A stretch of DNA of 64,000 bases from Sinomonas albida (GCF_004919045.1 NZ_SWDW01000004.1:186001-250000), one strand, 5' to 3'. Positions 1 through 8,448 are shown, counted from the first letter of the stretch. Notes: generated from the letters alone by a model not told the origin. Made by a program: numbers and translations.

Positions 1-199
1 CCTTGAGACGCGCGGTGTAGTCGTCGTCGCCGTAGGACGTCTGGTGTCCGCCGTTCGCTGCGGCGAGCGCCGCGAGGACCTCGGGATGCACGCCCGAGTA
101 GTTGTCCGACGCGAAGCCACGCCGGGCGGTGTCGTGGAGGGGCCAGCCCGCGGGCGCGCCGGGAAGTGCGGGAGGAGCAGGGGTCGAAGTCACTGTCAC
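1..199 (-). CDS. low-specificity threonine aldolase-like PLP enzyme, N-terminal part (cut by window edge)
   Basis: Only the first 66 codons are inside the window. After a proline-rich start the translation reads ASDNYSGVHPEVLAALAAAN and then GGHQTSYGDDDYTARLK, the standard N-terminus of the beta-eliminating lyase/threonine aldolase family (fold-type I PLP enzymes cleaving threonine to glycine and acetaldehyde). The PLP lysine lies outside the window. Two in-frame GTG codons (199 and 193) could start it; a TACTGT box overlaps the first. It is the third gene of a minus-strand group after the SDR (40-nt gap) and DUF6421 genes. The family call is firm from the N-terminus; the true substrate is not known. 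Confidence 0.85.
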   Translation of the reverse strand, partial: MTVTSTPAPPALPGAPAGWPLHDTARRGFASDNYSGVHPEVLAALAAANGGHQTSYGDDDYTARLK

Positions 200-239
200 A
201 GTATTGCGTACCGTTCTCTGGAAGTTTTCGGGGGCGCTG

Positions 240-1016
240 TCACGCCGTGAGGTCGAGCCGGGTGCCGTTGAGTGCAGCGGCATCCTCGGAGAACAGCGAC
301 ACCACCCGGGCGGCGAGCTCGTCCACGTGCGTGTAGCCGGGGAAGCGCCGCTCGGGCTGGGCCGTGCGCATCGCTTCGTCGAGCAGGGCCTTGACGGCGA
401 GGACGACGGCGGCGCTCGTCTGCGGCGCGGGGTCCGCCTTGCGCGCCGACTGGGCCGCCAAGAGGCCTTGGGCCATCGAGCGGGTCCACATCTCCGCCGC
501 GGCCTTGGCCGCCGCGTAGTTCGCGATCCCGGCGGTGGGCCGATCGAGCGTCGTCGACGTGACCATCGCGAAGCGGCCGCGCGGCGAAGCGGCGAGGTCG
601 TCGAAGAAGGCGCGGCTCGTGTTGCGCAGGGTCGTGATCGCCCCCCGCGAGAGGAAATCCCAGTCCTCGTCGGACTGCTCGGCGAGCGAGCCGCCGCCGC
701 GCCATCCGCCCACGAGGTGGATGACGCCGTCGACCGCGCCGAAGGTTCCGCGCAGCTCCGCGGCGAGCGCCTGGACCGCGGGGAAGTCGGCGAGGTCGCA
801 CGCGCGCTGGGGAACGCCGGCGTCATGCGTTCCGAGCGACGGCGAGCCGAACGCCTCGGCGAGGCGGCCGGCGCTGCTGCCCACGGCGACGGCCGTGGCG
901 CCGGCGGCGCGAAGGGCCCTGACCGTCGCGATGCCGGACGCCGCGGTGGCCCCGGCAACGACGACGACCGCGCCCTCCGCCCCGCGCGCCCCCAAGCCGG
1001 TGCCGGGTTCGCTCAC
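240..1016 (-). CDS. SDR-family NAD(P)-dependent oxidoreductase
   Basis: The product is 258 aa, a usual classical-SDR length. The N-terminus has a Rossmann strand and glycine motif (VVVVAGATAASGIA, fitting TGxxx[AG]xG loosely), and the catalytic Ser and YxxxK are seen as MVTSTTLDRPTAGIANYAAAK. A cytosolic dehydrogenase or reductase is expected; the substrate cannot be read from the sequence. The start is a GTG whose GTGA overlaps the TGA stop of the upstream DUF6421 gene, so the two are translationally coupled. A longer in-frame extension back to 1196 overlaps DUF6421 and was rejected. The threonine aldolase gene follows after 40 nt. Confidence 0.85.
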   Translation of the reverse strand: MSEPGTGLGARGAEGAVVVVAGATAASGIATVRALRAAGATAVAVGSSAGRLAEAFGSPSLGTHDAGVPQRACDLADFPAVQALAAELRGTFGAVDGVIHLVGGWRGGGSLAEQSDEDWDFLSRGAITTLRNTSRAFFDDLAASPRGRFAMVTSTTLDRPTAGIANYAAAKAAAEMWTRSMAQGLLAAQSARKADPAPQTSAAVVLAVKALLDEAMRTAQPERRFPGYTHVDELAARVVSLFSEDAAALNGTRLDLTA

Positions 1017-2416
1017 TGGGCGGCCTCGCCGAACGTGCTCCGGCCAGTGATGCCGGCGGTGGATTCGATGACGTGACGCATCTTCTTCTCCAGGGCCTCG
1101 TAGAACATGGATAGCGGGAACTCGTCGTCGAGCACCTGGTCCGTGATCTCCCGAGGCGTTCCCGTGAGGGGGAGCGCGTCGGGACCCTTCGCCCATACCG
1201 ACGCCGGGTGGGGCGTGACGGTGCCCGAGACGAGTTCGTACGCTGCGAGCCAGTGTGCCACCTTCGGGCGGTCGATGGAGCGCCAGTACAGCTCGTCGAT
1301 CGCGTCGCCGAGCGCGCTCACGACCGAGGGGACCTTGGCCCAGTCGATCGTGAGCTTCGTGTCGGTCCAGTGCAGCACGCGGTGCTGATGCATCCAGGCA
1401 AACAGGAGCTGCCCGCCGAGGCCGTCGTAGTTGCGCGCGCGGTTGCCCGTGATGGCGAAGCGGAAGATCCGGTCGAAGACCACGGCGTACTGGACGAGCT
1501 TCGCGTGGCGGCGGGCCTCAGGGTCCGCCGTCTCGTCGCGCTCGATCCTGACGGACTCCCGGAACGCCGTCAGATCGCACCGCAGCTCCTCGAGCGAGTA
1601 GAGGAAGAACGGCATGCGCTGCTTGATCATGAACGGATCGAACGGGAGGTCGCCGCGCATGTGCGTCCGGTCGTGGATGAGGTCCCACATCACGAACGTC
1701 TCCTCTGCGAGCTTCTGGTCCGCGAGGAGCTCGGCGGCGTCGGCCGGCAGCTCGAGGTTCGTGACCGTGGCGGCGGCGTCGAGGACGCGGCGGAACCGCG
1801 CGGCCTCGCGGTCGGCGAAGATGGCGCCCCACGTGAACTTCGGCACCTCGCGCATCGCGACCGTCTCGGGGAACAGCACCGCGGAGTTCGTCGCGTAGCC
1901 CGGCGTGAAGTCGAGGAAGCGGATCGGCACGAAGAGCCTGTTGCTGTAGGCGCCGGCCTCGAGCTCGGCGACGAAGTCCGGCCACACGACCTCGACAAGC
2001 ACCGCTTCGACGAGCCGGTCGCGGCTCCCGTTCTGCGTGTACATCGGGAACACCACGAGGTGCTGGAGCCCGTCGGCGCGGTCGAGCTGGGGCTGGAACG
2101 CCACGAGCGAGTCGAGGAAGTCCGGGACGCCGAAGCCCTGGTCGGACCAGCGGCGGAGGTCCCGGACGGCGAGGCGCAGGTAGTCGGCGTCGTGGGGGAA
2201 GCGCGGCGCGAGAGCCTCGATCGCGCTCGCGATCTGCTCGATGAGCCGCGCCGCGAGGGCGTGGTCGGAGGCCTCGGGGACCGAGCCATCGTGGGCCTGG
2301 AGCGGCTGGAGGCGGATGGCGGCCTCCTTGAGGGTGAGCCACTGGGGATCCTGGGCGACGCTGCCCAGGGCCTGGGGGTCGGGTGAAGTGCCAGGGGCGT
2401 GAGCGATGGTGGTCAC
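1013..2416 (-). CDS. DUF6421-type protein of unknown function
   Basis: This is a 467-aa soluble protein with no signal peptide or membrane segment. I recognise it as resembling the actinobacterial DUF6421 family, which has no known biochemical role. Conserved-looking stretches include the His/Asp-rich FVMWDLIHDRTHMRGDLPF near residue 235 and RNYDGLGGQLLFAWMHQHRV near residue 320, where clustered His and Asp could bind metal (inference). The start chosen is a GTG preceded by a GAGAGAAAG purine stretch; an in-frame start at 2500 adds 28 residues without family character. It is the first gene of the DUF6421-SDR-threonine aldolase group and overlaps the SDR gene by 4 nt. Confidence 0.7.
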   Translation of the reverse strand: MTTIAHAPGTSPDPQALGSVAQDPQWLTLKEAAIRLQPLQAHDGSVPEASDHALAARLIEQIASAIEALAPRFPHDADYLRLAVRDLRRWSDQGFGVPDFLDSLVAFQPQLDRADGLQHLVVFPMYTQNGSRDRLVEAVLVEVVWPDFVAELEAGAYSNRLFVPIRFLDFTPGYATNSAVLFPETVAMREVPKFTWGAIFADREAARFRRVLDAAATVTNLELPADAAELLADQKLAEETFVMWDLIHDRTHMRGDLPFDPFMIKQRMPFFLYSLEELRCDLTAFRESVRIERDETADPEARRHAKLVQYAVVFDRIFRFAITGNRARNYDGLGGQLLFAWMHQHRVLHWTDTKLTIDWAKVPSVVSALGDAIDELYWRSIDRPKVAHWLAAYELVSGTVTPHPASVWAKGPDALPLTGTPREITDQVLDDEFPLSMFYEALEKKMRHVIESTAGITGRSTFGEAAQ

Positions 2417-2554
2417 GGCCAACTCGCTTTCTCTCGCTAGTTCTCTCGCGGTTCCTTCCCGTCGGGGAAGACTGATTCGAGAGTAGCCAAGAGGAAGCAT
2501 CGCTGACGCTGAAAAGCCGTGAGCATCAGGAAGACTATCGCTTAGGTTCCGGAA

Positions 2555-2595
2555 AAACCGGCCGTGGCCCGCTGCAGCGAGGCCTCGGCCGGTTT
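2555..2595 (-). terminator. hairpin terminator downstream of msrB
   Basis: A perfect 10-bp stem AAACCGGCCG / CGGCCGGTTT encloses a 21-nt loop and is followed on the minus strand by a run of T. It lies 39 nt past the msrB stop codon and so fits an intrinsic terminator for the msrB transcript. The plus strand also ends in CCTTTT, but no plus-strand gene ends here. Confidence 0.75.
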
Positions 2596-2610
2596 CCTTT
2601 TCAGCCCTGC

Positions 2611-2640
2611 GTCAGTCCTAGGTCAGTCCCACGTCAGTCC
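2611..2640. repeat. three GTCAGTCC direct repeats with 11-bp period
   Basis: GTCAGTCC occurs at 2611, 2622 and 2633, exactly 11 bp apart. The last unit contains the msrB stop codon, so the repeats cover the very 3' end of msrB and its untranslated tail, just before the terminator. They probably arose by slippage; no function is evident. Confidence 0.8.
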
Positions 2641-3086
2641 TCGTCGGGGACGAGGGTCAGGGAGATCGAGTTGATGCAGAAGCGCTGGTCCGTGGGAGTC
2701 CCGTATCCCTCGCCCTCGAAGACGTGCCCGAGGTGGGAGTTGCAGTTCGCGCAGCGGACTTCGACGCGATCCATCCCGAAGGTGCGGTCGTGCAGGTAGA
2801 CCACGGAGTCGTCCGCGAGCGGGGCCCAGAACGAGGGCCAGCCGCAATGCGAGTCGAACTTCTCGCGGCTGGTGAACAGTTCGGCCCCGCACGCGCGGCA
2901 GCGGTAGCTGCCCTTCGTGTGCGTGTCCCAGTATTCACCGGTGTAGGCGCGCTCGGTGCCGGCCTCGCGGAGCACGTGGTACTCCTCGGGGCTCAGGCGC
3001 GCGCGCCATTCGGCGTCGGTCAGCGCGGTGGGGTGGGGGAGATCTGGGCGGGTCTGGCCGGCAGGGGTGGGCTGTGCAGCATCCAT
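2634..3086 (-). CDS. msrB: peptide-methionine (R)-S-oxide reductase
   Basis: This 150-aa protein repairs methionine-R-sulfoxide in oxidised proteins. Diagnostic features are the two zinc-binding CxxC pairs (CRAC and CANC), the HCGWPSFWAP block, and the catalytic Cys in RFCINSISL near the C-terminus. The C-terminal half matches the complete MsrB domain and no MsrA domain is fused. It lies 14 nt downstream of the USP-like gene, so the two are probably one transcript driven by the leaderless promoter ahead of that gene; a hairpin terminator follows. The ATG start is well placed although its Shine-Dalgarno is weak. Confidence 0.95.
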   Translation of the reverse strand: MDAAQPTPAGQTRPDLPHPTALTDAEWRARLSPEEYHVLREAGTERAYTGEYWDTHTKGSYRCRACGAELFTSREKFDSHCGWPSFWAPLADDSVVYLHDRTFGMDRVEVRCANCNSHLGHVFEGEGYGTPTDQRFCINSISLTLVPDED

Positions 3087-3100
3087 GCCTACGTCAACGA

Positions 3101-3586
3101 TCAGGAGTCGCCGATGAATCCCGTCCCCGCGTAAAGATGCAGCACGGGGATCCCGATCTTGCGCTGTGCCTGATTGGCCCAGTCGGTGTGGAAAGTGTCC
3201 TCGATCGCATGCGGGAGGGTCACCACAACGGCCTGCGCCGCGCCAGAGGACGACGCGCGGTCCGCGAGGGCCGCTACCGGGTCGCCTTCCACGAGGGTGC
3301 CGGTAGCGCCGGCCCCAAGGTCTTCGACCGCGGCGAGGGAGCCCGCGAGCGCCGTCTCCGCCATGGCGCGCTGCGCCGCCGGATCGCCTTCGCCGCCGAG
3401 GCCTTCGAACGCCTTGCTGAATTCGAGGAGCGAGAGGTGGTCGAGGAAGTCGACCACGAGGCGGCGCTTGCGTCCCGTCGGGACGAGAACCTCGATGGGG
3501 GTGTCGTGCTCGACGAGTTTGGACACCGCGGTCCGCTCGGCGGGTCCGAGGGCGACTTCGGTCAGGATCAGGATCGGCGCCGTCAT
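3101..3586 (-). CDS. uncharacterised cytosolic protein, possibly universal-stress-like
   Basis: This 161-aa protein begins with a hydrophobic beta strand (APILILTEVAL) and alternates strands and helices (IEVLVPTGRKRRLVVDFLDHL, then AAQAVVVTLPHAIEDTFHTDW), a layout like a Rossmann or universal-stress fold. I do not recognise a named family with certainty and see no nucleotide-binding GxxGxxxxG motif, so stress-protein assignment is only a guess. It has a typical leaderless promoter: TAGTCT ends 6 nt before the ATG. It is followed by msrB after 14 nt, which suggests a link to oxidative stress. Confidence 0.75.
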   Translation of the reverse strand: MTAPILILTEVALGPAERTAVSKLVEHDTPIEVLVPTGRKRRLVVDFLDHLSLLEFSKAFEGLGGEGDPAAQRAMAETALAGSLAAVEDLGAGATGTLVEGDPVAALADRASSSGAAQAVVVTLPHAIEDTFHTDWANQAQRKIGIPVLHLYAGTGFIGDS

Positions 3587-3682
3587 GGGTTCAGACTAGC
3601 GGCCGCCCGCCGAATCGCCCACAGGCTGCCGTGGAGCGCGCCGCCGTCCGCGTGGCACTCCCGAACTTGCGACAATGGGGCC

Positions 3683-5071
3683 ATGGCCCGCACATCATCC
3701 GGCTCCGAGTCCACCCGCAGCGCCCCTCTTCCGCGCAGCGTCTGGGCGCTCCTGGGTGCCGGGGTGGGCCTCGGCGCCGCGTCCGCGGTCGCGGCCTCGA
3801 GCTCGGCGCTTGCGGCGTACTTCGCGCGGCGCATCGTGACGCCGGAGCGCGTCAAGAGCGAGGACCAGGAGGTTCTGGCTGTCCAGGGTTCGGATGCCGA
3901 GCGCCGTGTCATCCTCCGCGCGACCCCTGAGACCGTGGTCGACGGCGAATACAGCCTCTTCTTCGACGCCGGGGCGGGGCATGTACGGCTCGGGCCCCTT
4001 GAGGACTACACGCCCGGCGACGAGACCGTGACCCGCCGCGTCGTCGCGGAGTACGCCGGGGATCTCGGCAAGGCAGTGCGCGCTCGGTGGAGCGGCGTCG
4101 TCTTCAGTTCGCCCGCGGACCTCGACTGCCAGGCTGAAGACGTCACGATCCAGACCGATCTCGGGCCGGCACCCGCGTGGCTCGTGCGGCCCTACAGCCC
4201 GGAGCGCTCCCGGACGTGGGCGATTATGGTCCATGGGCGCGGGGCGTCGCGCCTCGAGTCACTGCGCGGCCTCATTCCGGCCCGCCGGCTCGGGCTCACG
4301 AGCCTCGTGATCTCCTACCGCAACGACGGCGACGCCCCCGCGACGGCCGACGGCCGCTACGGGCTCGGCATGACGGAATGGCGGGATGTCGAGGAGGCTA
4401 TTGCCTTCGCACTCGCGAACGGGGCGGAGGACGTGGTGCTCTTCGGCTGGTCCATGGGTGGCGCGATTTGCCTCGCCGCAGCCGACCGCTCGAGCCTGCG
4501 CCAGTACATCAGCGCCCTCGTGCTGGACGCGCCCGTGGTCGACTGGGTCGACGTCCTCGCGCATCAGGCGCAGAAGAACCGGATCCCGGCTGGGGTCGGG
4601 CGGTTCGGACAGTTCATGCTCGCCCATCCGTGGGGGCGCCGGATCACAGGGCTCGCGGCGCCGCTCGACTTCCAGGCGATGGACTGGGTCACGCGTGCCG
4701 TCGAGCTGCGGACGCCGACGCTCATCCTGCACAGCGCCGACGACGACTTCGTCCCGTTCGGGCCCTCCGCTCTCCTGGCAGGCCGCAATCCCGAGATGGT
4801 CACGCTCGAGACGTTCCGGAAGGCGCGCCACACCAAGGAGTGGAACGTCGACCCGGAACGGTGGGAGCAGTCGATCGTCACGTGGCTCGGCGAGGTGCTT
4901 GCCCCGCGTCCTGGACCCGGGCAGGGCGCCGAGCGCGCAGCCGGCGAGACGCCCTCTGCGGACGTGGCGGCGGAGAGCCGCATGGTCGCGCGGGCAGATG
5001 AGGGGCTTCCGCAGGAGGCCGCCTCGGCGAGCTCGGTCGAAGCCTCAGTGCCCGCGCAGGCGGGCGACTGA
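3683..5071 (+). CDS. membrane-anchored alpha/beta hydrolase
   Basis: The 462-aa product has an N-terminal hydrophobic segment (about residues 15-45, WALLGAGVGLGAASAVAAS) that should anchor it or serve as an uncleaved signal. The hydrolase core follows: the oxyanion strand WAIMVHGRGA, the nucleophile elbow GWSMGG (Ser nucleophile), and a late ILHSADDDFVPF with the expected acid, then RHTKEW with the His. A dipeptidyl-peptidase or esterase-like activity is plausible but the substrate is unknown. The C-terminal 60 residues are a low-complexity Ala/Pro/Glu tail. The ATG lies 6 nt after GACAAT, a -10-like box. Its last 27 bp overlap the convergent ybaK-like gene. Confidence 0.85.
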   Translation: MARTSSGSESTRSAPLPRSVWALLGAGVGLGAASAVAASSSALAAYFARRIVTPERVKSEDQEVLAVQGSDAERRVILRATPETVVDGEYSLFFDAGAGHVRLGPLEDYTPGDETVTRRVVAEYAGDLGKAVRARWSGVVFSSPADLDCQAEDVTIQTDLGPAPAWLVRPYSPERSRTWAIMVHGRGASRLESLRGLIPARRLGLTSLVISYRNDGDAPATADGRYGLGMTEWRDVEEAIAFALANGAEDVVLFGWSMGGAICLAAADRSSLRQYISALVLDAPVVDWVDVLAHQAQKNRIPAGVGRFGQFMLAHPWGRRITGLAAPLDFQAMDWVTRAVELRTPTLILHSADDDFVPFGPSALLAGRNPEMVTLETFRKARHTKEWNVDPERWEQSIVTWLGEVLAPRPGPGQGAERAAGETPSADVAAESRMVARADEGLPQEAASASSVEASVPAQAGD

Positions 5072-5551
5072 CGCCCTCGTGAGGCGCACGAGGTCCGCCG
5101 GGGCGAGCTCGATGTCGAAGCCGCGGCGCCCACCCGAGACGAGGATCGTCTCGTATCGGAGCGCCGAATCGTCGATGGCCGCGGGGGAGGGCTGGCGCTG
5201 CCCGAGCGGGGAGATCCCGCCGAGGACGTAGCCCGTGCGGCGCTCCGCAGCGGCCGGATCGGCCATCGACGCCTTCTTCGCGCCGAACGCGGCGGCGGCC
5301 GCCTTGAGGTCCAGGCTCCCACTCACAGGCACGACGGCGACGCACAGCTTGCCTGCGACGTCCACCATGAGCGTCTTGAAGACGCGCTCAGGCTCGATGC
5401 CCAGCGCGTCCGCTGCCTCGCGACCGTAGCTTGGCGCGGACGGGTCGTGCTCGTATGGTCGCGGGGTGTACTCAACCCCGGCCGCGTCGAGCGCGGCCGT
5501 CGCCGGGGTGCCGGGACCCTGAGGTCCCTTGGTCTTGCCCGTGGACCGCAT
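5045..5551 (-). CDS. YbaK/EbsC-type Cys-tRNA(Pro)/aminoacyl-tRNA deacylase
   Basis: This 168-aa protein belongs to the YbaK family, which hydrolyses mischarged Cys-tRNA(Pro) to keep translation accurate. Recognisable segments are YGREAADALGIEPERVFKTL, then VAVVPVSGSLDLKAAAAAFG with a conserved Lys, and GYVLGGISPLGQRQ, the family's GGxSPxG loop. The ATG start is supported by a good AAGGGAGG Shine-Dalgarno 5 nt upstream. It ends inside the 3' end of the convergent hydrolase gene (27-bp overlap). Confidence 0.93.
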   Translation of the reverse strand: MRSTGKTKGPQGPGTPATAALDAAGVEYTPRPYEHDPSAPSYGREAADALGIEPERVFKTLMVDVAGKLCVAVVPVSGSLDLKAAAAAFGAKKASMADPAAAERRTGYVLGGISPLGQRQPSPAAIDDSALRYETILVSGGRRGFDIELAPADLVRLTRASVARLRGH

Positions 5552-5725
5552 CGGCGCCTCCCTTCGGGCGGAATGCTCATCGGTCGGAGGTGACCGCTCG
5601 TCGTCGAAGGACTGTTGCGCGACAGACTACCGGGGGCGGGCCATCCCTCGACACCTGCAGGAGTGCGACCTGAGGGCAGAGCCGGCCAGAGGCTGGATCG
5701 ACGCATCCCGATTAGGGTGAGTCCC

Positions 5726-6625
5726 GTGCACGAGAATCAGGTGGAGATCGGCCAGGCCGACGTCGAGCGGCTCGTGCGCGAACAGTTTCCTGAGTGGGCT
5801 CGTGAGCCCATCGTTCCCCTTCGGACTTCCGCGACGACGTGCCACATCTTTCGGATCGGCCCGCGCCTCGCGGCGCGCTTCCCGATGCAGGTCGCCGACC
5901 CGGGGGACCTTCGGTCGTCGCTTGAAGCGGAACGGACCGCGCTGGCCGAATTCGCCGCCTCGAGCACCGTCCCGTCACCGACAACGGTCGCCATCGGCCA
6001 ACCCGGTTCCGGCTACCCCATGCCTTGGACGGTGCAGACGTGGATCGACGGAGACGTCGCGACACCCTCGTCCGCGCAGGGGTCCGGGCTGCTTGCACAG
6101 GACCTCGCCGAACTGCTCCTGCAGCTTAGAGCAGCCGAGACCCGAGGCAGGCGATTCTCGGGAGGCGGTCGCGGCGGGGACCTGTCCGTCCACGACGAGT
6201 GGGTCGAGTACTGCCTGACGCGAAGTGAGGGAATGCTGCCGGTGAGTCAGGTGCGGGCCGCGTGGAAGACGCTTCGCGCGACGCCCCGCACCAGTCCCGA
6301 CGTCATGGCTCACAAGGACCTGACTCCCGCGAACCTGCTTGTCGCCGATGGCCGATTGGCCGGGGTCCTCGATGCCGGCGGCTTCGGTCCGGCAGACCCG
6401 GCCTTGGACCTCGTGGTCGGCTGGCATGTGTTGGACCGAGGGCCCCGTGAGCTCTTGAGGTCGCGGCTCAGCGTCGACGACGACGAATGGCGGCGAGGGG
6501 CGGCCTGGGCGCTGCAACAGGCGGTCGGCCTCGTCTGGTACTACGAGGAATCCAATCCCTCGATGAGCGAACTCGGGCGCAGTACGCTCGGCCGCATCCT
6601 GGCCGCACCCGACCTCACCTGGTGA
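5726..6625 (+). CDS. aminoglycoside phosphotransferase (APH)-fold kinase
   Basis: This 299-aa protein has the APH/choline-kinase layout. The catalytic Brenner-type motif reads HKDLTPANLL (H-x-D-x4-N), and the metal-binding Asp is in VLDAGGFGPADPALDL, where most relatives have ID[FW]. FRIGPRLAARFPMQV carries the N-lobe strand but with Arg where the ATP-anchoring Lys often sits. It could phosphorylate an antibiotic or a cell metabolite; resistance cannot be claimed from sequence. The GTG start lies 7 nt after TAGGGT, a leaderless promoter pattern. Its last 11 bp overlap the convergent DUF1254 gene. Confidence 0.85.
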   Translation: MHENQVEIGQADVERLVREQFPEWAREPIVPLRTSATTCHIFRIGPRLAARFPMQVADPGDLRSSLEAERTALAEFAASSTVPSPTTVAIGQPGSGYPMPWTVQTWIDGDVATPSSAQGSGLLAQDLAELLLQLRAAETRGRRFSGGGRGGDLSVHDEWVEYCLTRSEGMLPVSQVRAAWKTLRATPRTSPDVMAHKDLTPANLLVADGRLAGVLDAGGFGPADPALDLVVGWHVLDRGPRELLRSRLSVDDDEWRRGAAWALQQAVGLVWYYEESNPSMSELGRSTLGRILAAPDLTW

Positions 6626-7283
6626 GGCCCCTGGCACCCAGCGGGGCGAGCGCAACCTGCTTCGCGAGCCCGTAGGCGGTCGGAAGGTCGCTTTCGTTCG
6701 CGACGAATACGCGGCCGATGACGAGCACGGAATGGCCAGGCGAGGGGATGTGCGTCATGCCTTCCGGCACGGATCCGTTCCAGCCCGGCCCGCTGATGAC
6801 ATATTCGCCGGCCCCCGTGCCGGTGGTGCGCGTGCCGACATAGGCAAAATTCGAGCTGTCCGACGGGTTCGTGAACTGGAGGCTGTAGTACCGTCCGGCC
6901 ATCTCGGGCACGTGGAGGACCAGGGGGCCGTCCTTCAGTTCAAGCCAGCCGCCGAGGTAAAGCAAGTCGTCGGTGCCCGTCGCCAAGAGGCTCCCTCGCG
7001 ACTCCGATGGCGAGGGCGTGCTTGGCATGGCGTACAACGAGTTGACGGGGATCGGCCCTTCGCCGAACCCATGCTTGACGATCGCCCTCTTGAATCCGCC
7101 GACCGTGAGCCGCGGCCACAGGTAGATGAAGGCCGGTGCGCCGACCAACCACACGATGACCGCCGCCACCGCGAGCGGGACGATATCGCTCCCGCCGCGG
7201 ATGCGCTGGTAGATGACCCACGCGAAGACCGCGAGGATGACCACCGTGAGGGGAATTCCGTACTTCAAGATCAGGCGGTTCAC
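6615..7283 (-). CDS. DUF1254-type membrane-anchored protein
   Basis: The 222-aa product has two N-terminal membrane segments (about residues 8-26 and 34-54) followed by a globular part: MPSTPSPSESRGSLLATGTDD, PLVLHVPEMAGRYYSLQFTNP and FAYVGTRTTGTGAGEYVISGPGW. These last blocks resemble the DUF1254 domain, usually fused to DUF1214 in one 400-plus-aa protein. Here the DUF1214 partner is a separate gene 1 nt upstream, so the two are surely co-translated and probably form one complex at the membrane. The start is GTG. Function is unknown. Confidence 0.8.
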   Translation of the reverse strand: MNRLILKYGIPLTVVILAVFAWVIYQRIRGGSDIVPLAVAAVIVWLVGAPAFIYLWPRLTVGGFKRAIVKHGFGEGPIPVNSLYAMPSTPSPSESRGSLLATGTDDLLYLGGWLELKDGPLVLHVPEMAGRYYSLQFTNPSDSSNFAYVGTRTTGTGAGEYVISGPGWNGSVPEGMTHIPSPGHSVLVIGRVFVANESDLPTAYGLAKQVALAPLGARGLTR

Positions 7284-7284
7284 G

Positions 7285-7887
7285 TCACTGCGCCTTCGCG
7301 ACAGGCGGTACGCGGTAACTGCCGTTGAGTATTTCGGCTCCCGGCAAATAGGCGCGGAGGGTCAGCTTGAACTTCCCGGAAGGGCTCGGCAGCCAATTCT
7401 GTTCGCGGCCCGGGGGAGCGTCGCGTTGGAGATAGATATCGACCGAGCCGTCGGCGTTCTTCTGGAGGGCGGTCCGATCGTCAATGCTCGACCGGTCAAT
7501 GGCATTGCCCACCATGTATCCGACCGTGTCGGTCATGGTGAGTGACCAGAATGCTCCATTCGGCGGCAGCTGCCCTGCCGGGAAGCGCAGAACATACTCG
7601 TGCCTGCCGCTGAGCGGCTGCCCCGTGCCGTCCTTCGTCGTGGTCCAGTAGGCGGCCTCTTCGAAGACGTTGACGAGCGGCAGGGCCTTGGCACAGGCAG
7701 CCCGGAGGAGGATCCCGTTTCCGGGCCGTCCGCATTCCCGGAGGGTGCTCCAGCCATTGACCGTCGTCGTCGCGGCCCTGGCCACCGAATTCATGATCAG
7801 GATGGCCGTCAAGAACGCGAACGTGGCCCCGATGATGATCCCCTGCACCACACCTGATTGTGCAACCCACGCGAGGACGCTTCCCAT
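7285..7887 (-). CDS. DUF1214-type membrane-anchored protein
   Basis: This 200-aa protein has one N-terminal transmembrane segment (residues about 13-36) and then a DUF1214-like region with GRHEYVLRFPAGQLPPNGAF, WSLTMTDTVGYMVGNAIDR and the family-typical QRDAPPGREQNWLPSPSGKF. This block is the hallmark of DUF1214/DUF1254 proteins. It precedes the DUF1254 gene by 1 nt and is the first gene of a two-gene unit. TAAGGT ends 6 nt before the ATG, so the mRNA is probably leaderless. Confidence 0.82.
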   Translation of the reverse strand: MGSVLAWVAQSGVVQGIIIGATFAFLTAILIMNSVARAATTTVNGWSTLRECGRPGNGILLRAACAKALPLVNVFEEAAYWTTTKDGTGQPLSGRHEYVLRFPAGQLPPNGAFWSLTMTDTVGYMVGNAIDRSSIDDRTALQKNADGSVDIYLQRDAPPGREQNWLPSPSGKFKLTLRAYLPGAEILNGSYRVPPVAKAQ

Positions 7888-7959
7888 GAGCGCACCTTAG
7901 CTCCGTTGCGGAGAGTGCACCATCTGCAGCGAATCTTCCTAGGAGCGCGAGCAGGAGCC

Positions 7960-8427
7960 TCAGGCGGTTTGGCCGAGGTGGCACTCGCCGGCCACCTTGC
8001 GCTTGATGCGCGCGAGCATGGCGCTCATGCCGCGCAGGCGCAGGGGCGAGACGGCGCGATCGAGGCCGAGCTCGTGGGCGATGTCGTCCGGCACTGCGAG
8101 GATCTCGGTCGCAGGGAGGCCGTCGAGCCCCTCGGCAAGGATGCTCGCGAATCCTCGCGTGGTCGGTGCCTCCCGCGGGGCGGTGAGGAAGAGGCGCACG
8201 GTGGGGGACCCGCCGTCGTCCGCTGGCTCCGTCTCGATCGTGATGAACACGGGCGACTGGCACTCGACGACCTGCTCAAGCCGCTCGGGATGGTTCTCGT
8301 ACCGCTCAGGCAGCTCGGGGAGTGACTGTGCGAACTCGAGCAGGAGCTGAAGGCGCTCGCGCTCCTCGAGCTCCTGGAACTCGTCGATGATCTCCGCGAG
8401 GGCCGCGGGCGTGGTGTGAGTCGTCAT
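7960..8427 (-). CDS. sufE: SufE-family sulfur acceptor protein
   Basis: This 155-aa protein matches SufE, which takes persulfide sulfur from cysteine desulfurase SufS for Fe-S cluster assembly. The conserved acceptor Cys is seen in VVECQSPVF, preceded by the helical EIIDEFQELEERERLQLLLEFA typical of the family N-terminus, and the C-terminal RLRGMSAMLARIKRKV helix is present. A GGAAGGG Shine-Dalgarno sits just before the ATG. It follows the rhodanese gene on the same strand but a large hairpin lies between, so they may be separately expressed; both handle sulfane sulfur. Confidence 0.93.
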   Translation of the reverse strand: MTTHTTPAALAEIIDEFQELEERERLQLLLEFAQSLPELPERYENHPERLEQVVECQSPVFITIETEPADDGGSPTVRLFLTAPREAPTTRGFASILAEGLDGLPATEILAVPDDIAHELGLDRAVSPLRLRGMSAMLARIKRKVAGECHLGQTA

Positions 8428-8448
8428 ATCCCTTCCAGACTATGCCGG

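Noticed and set aside
5552-5725. Extra coding region upstream of the APH-fold gene
   Set aside because: The frame continues upstream but lacks conserved residues; the leaderless box before GTG 5726 marks the real start.
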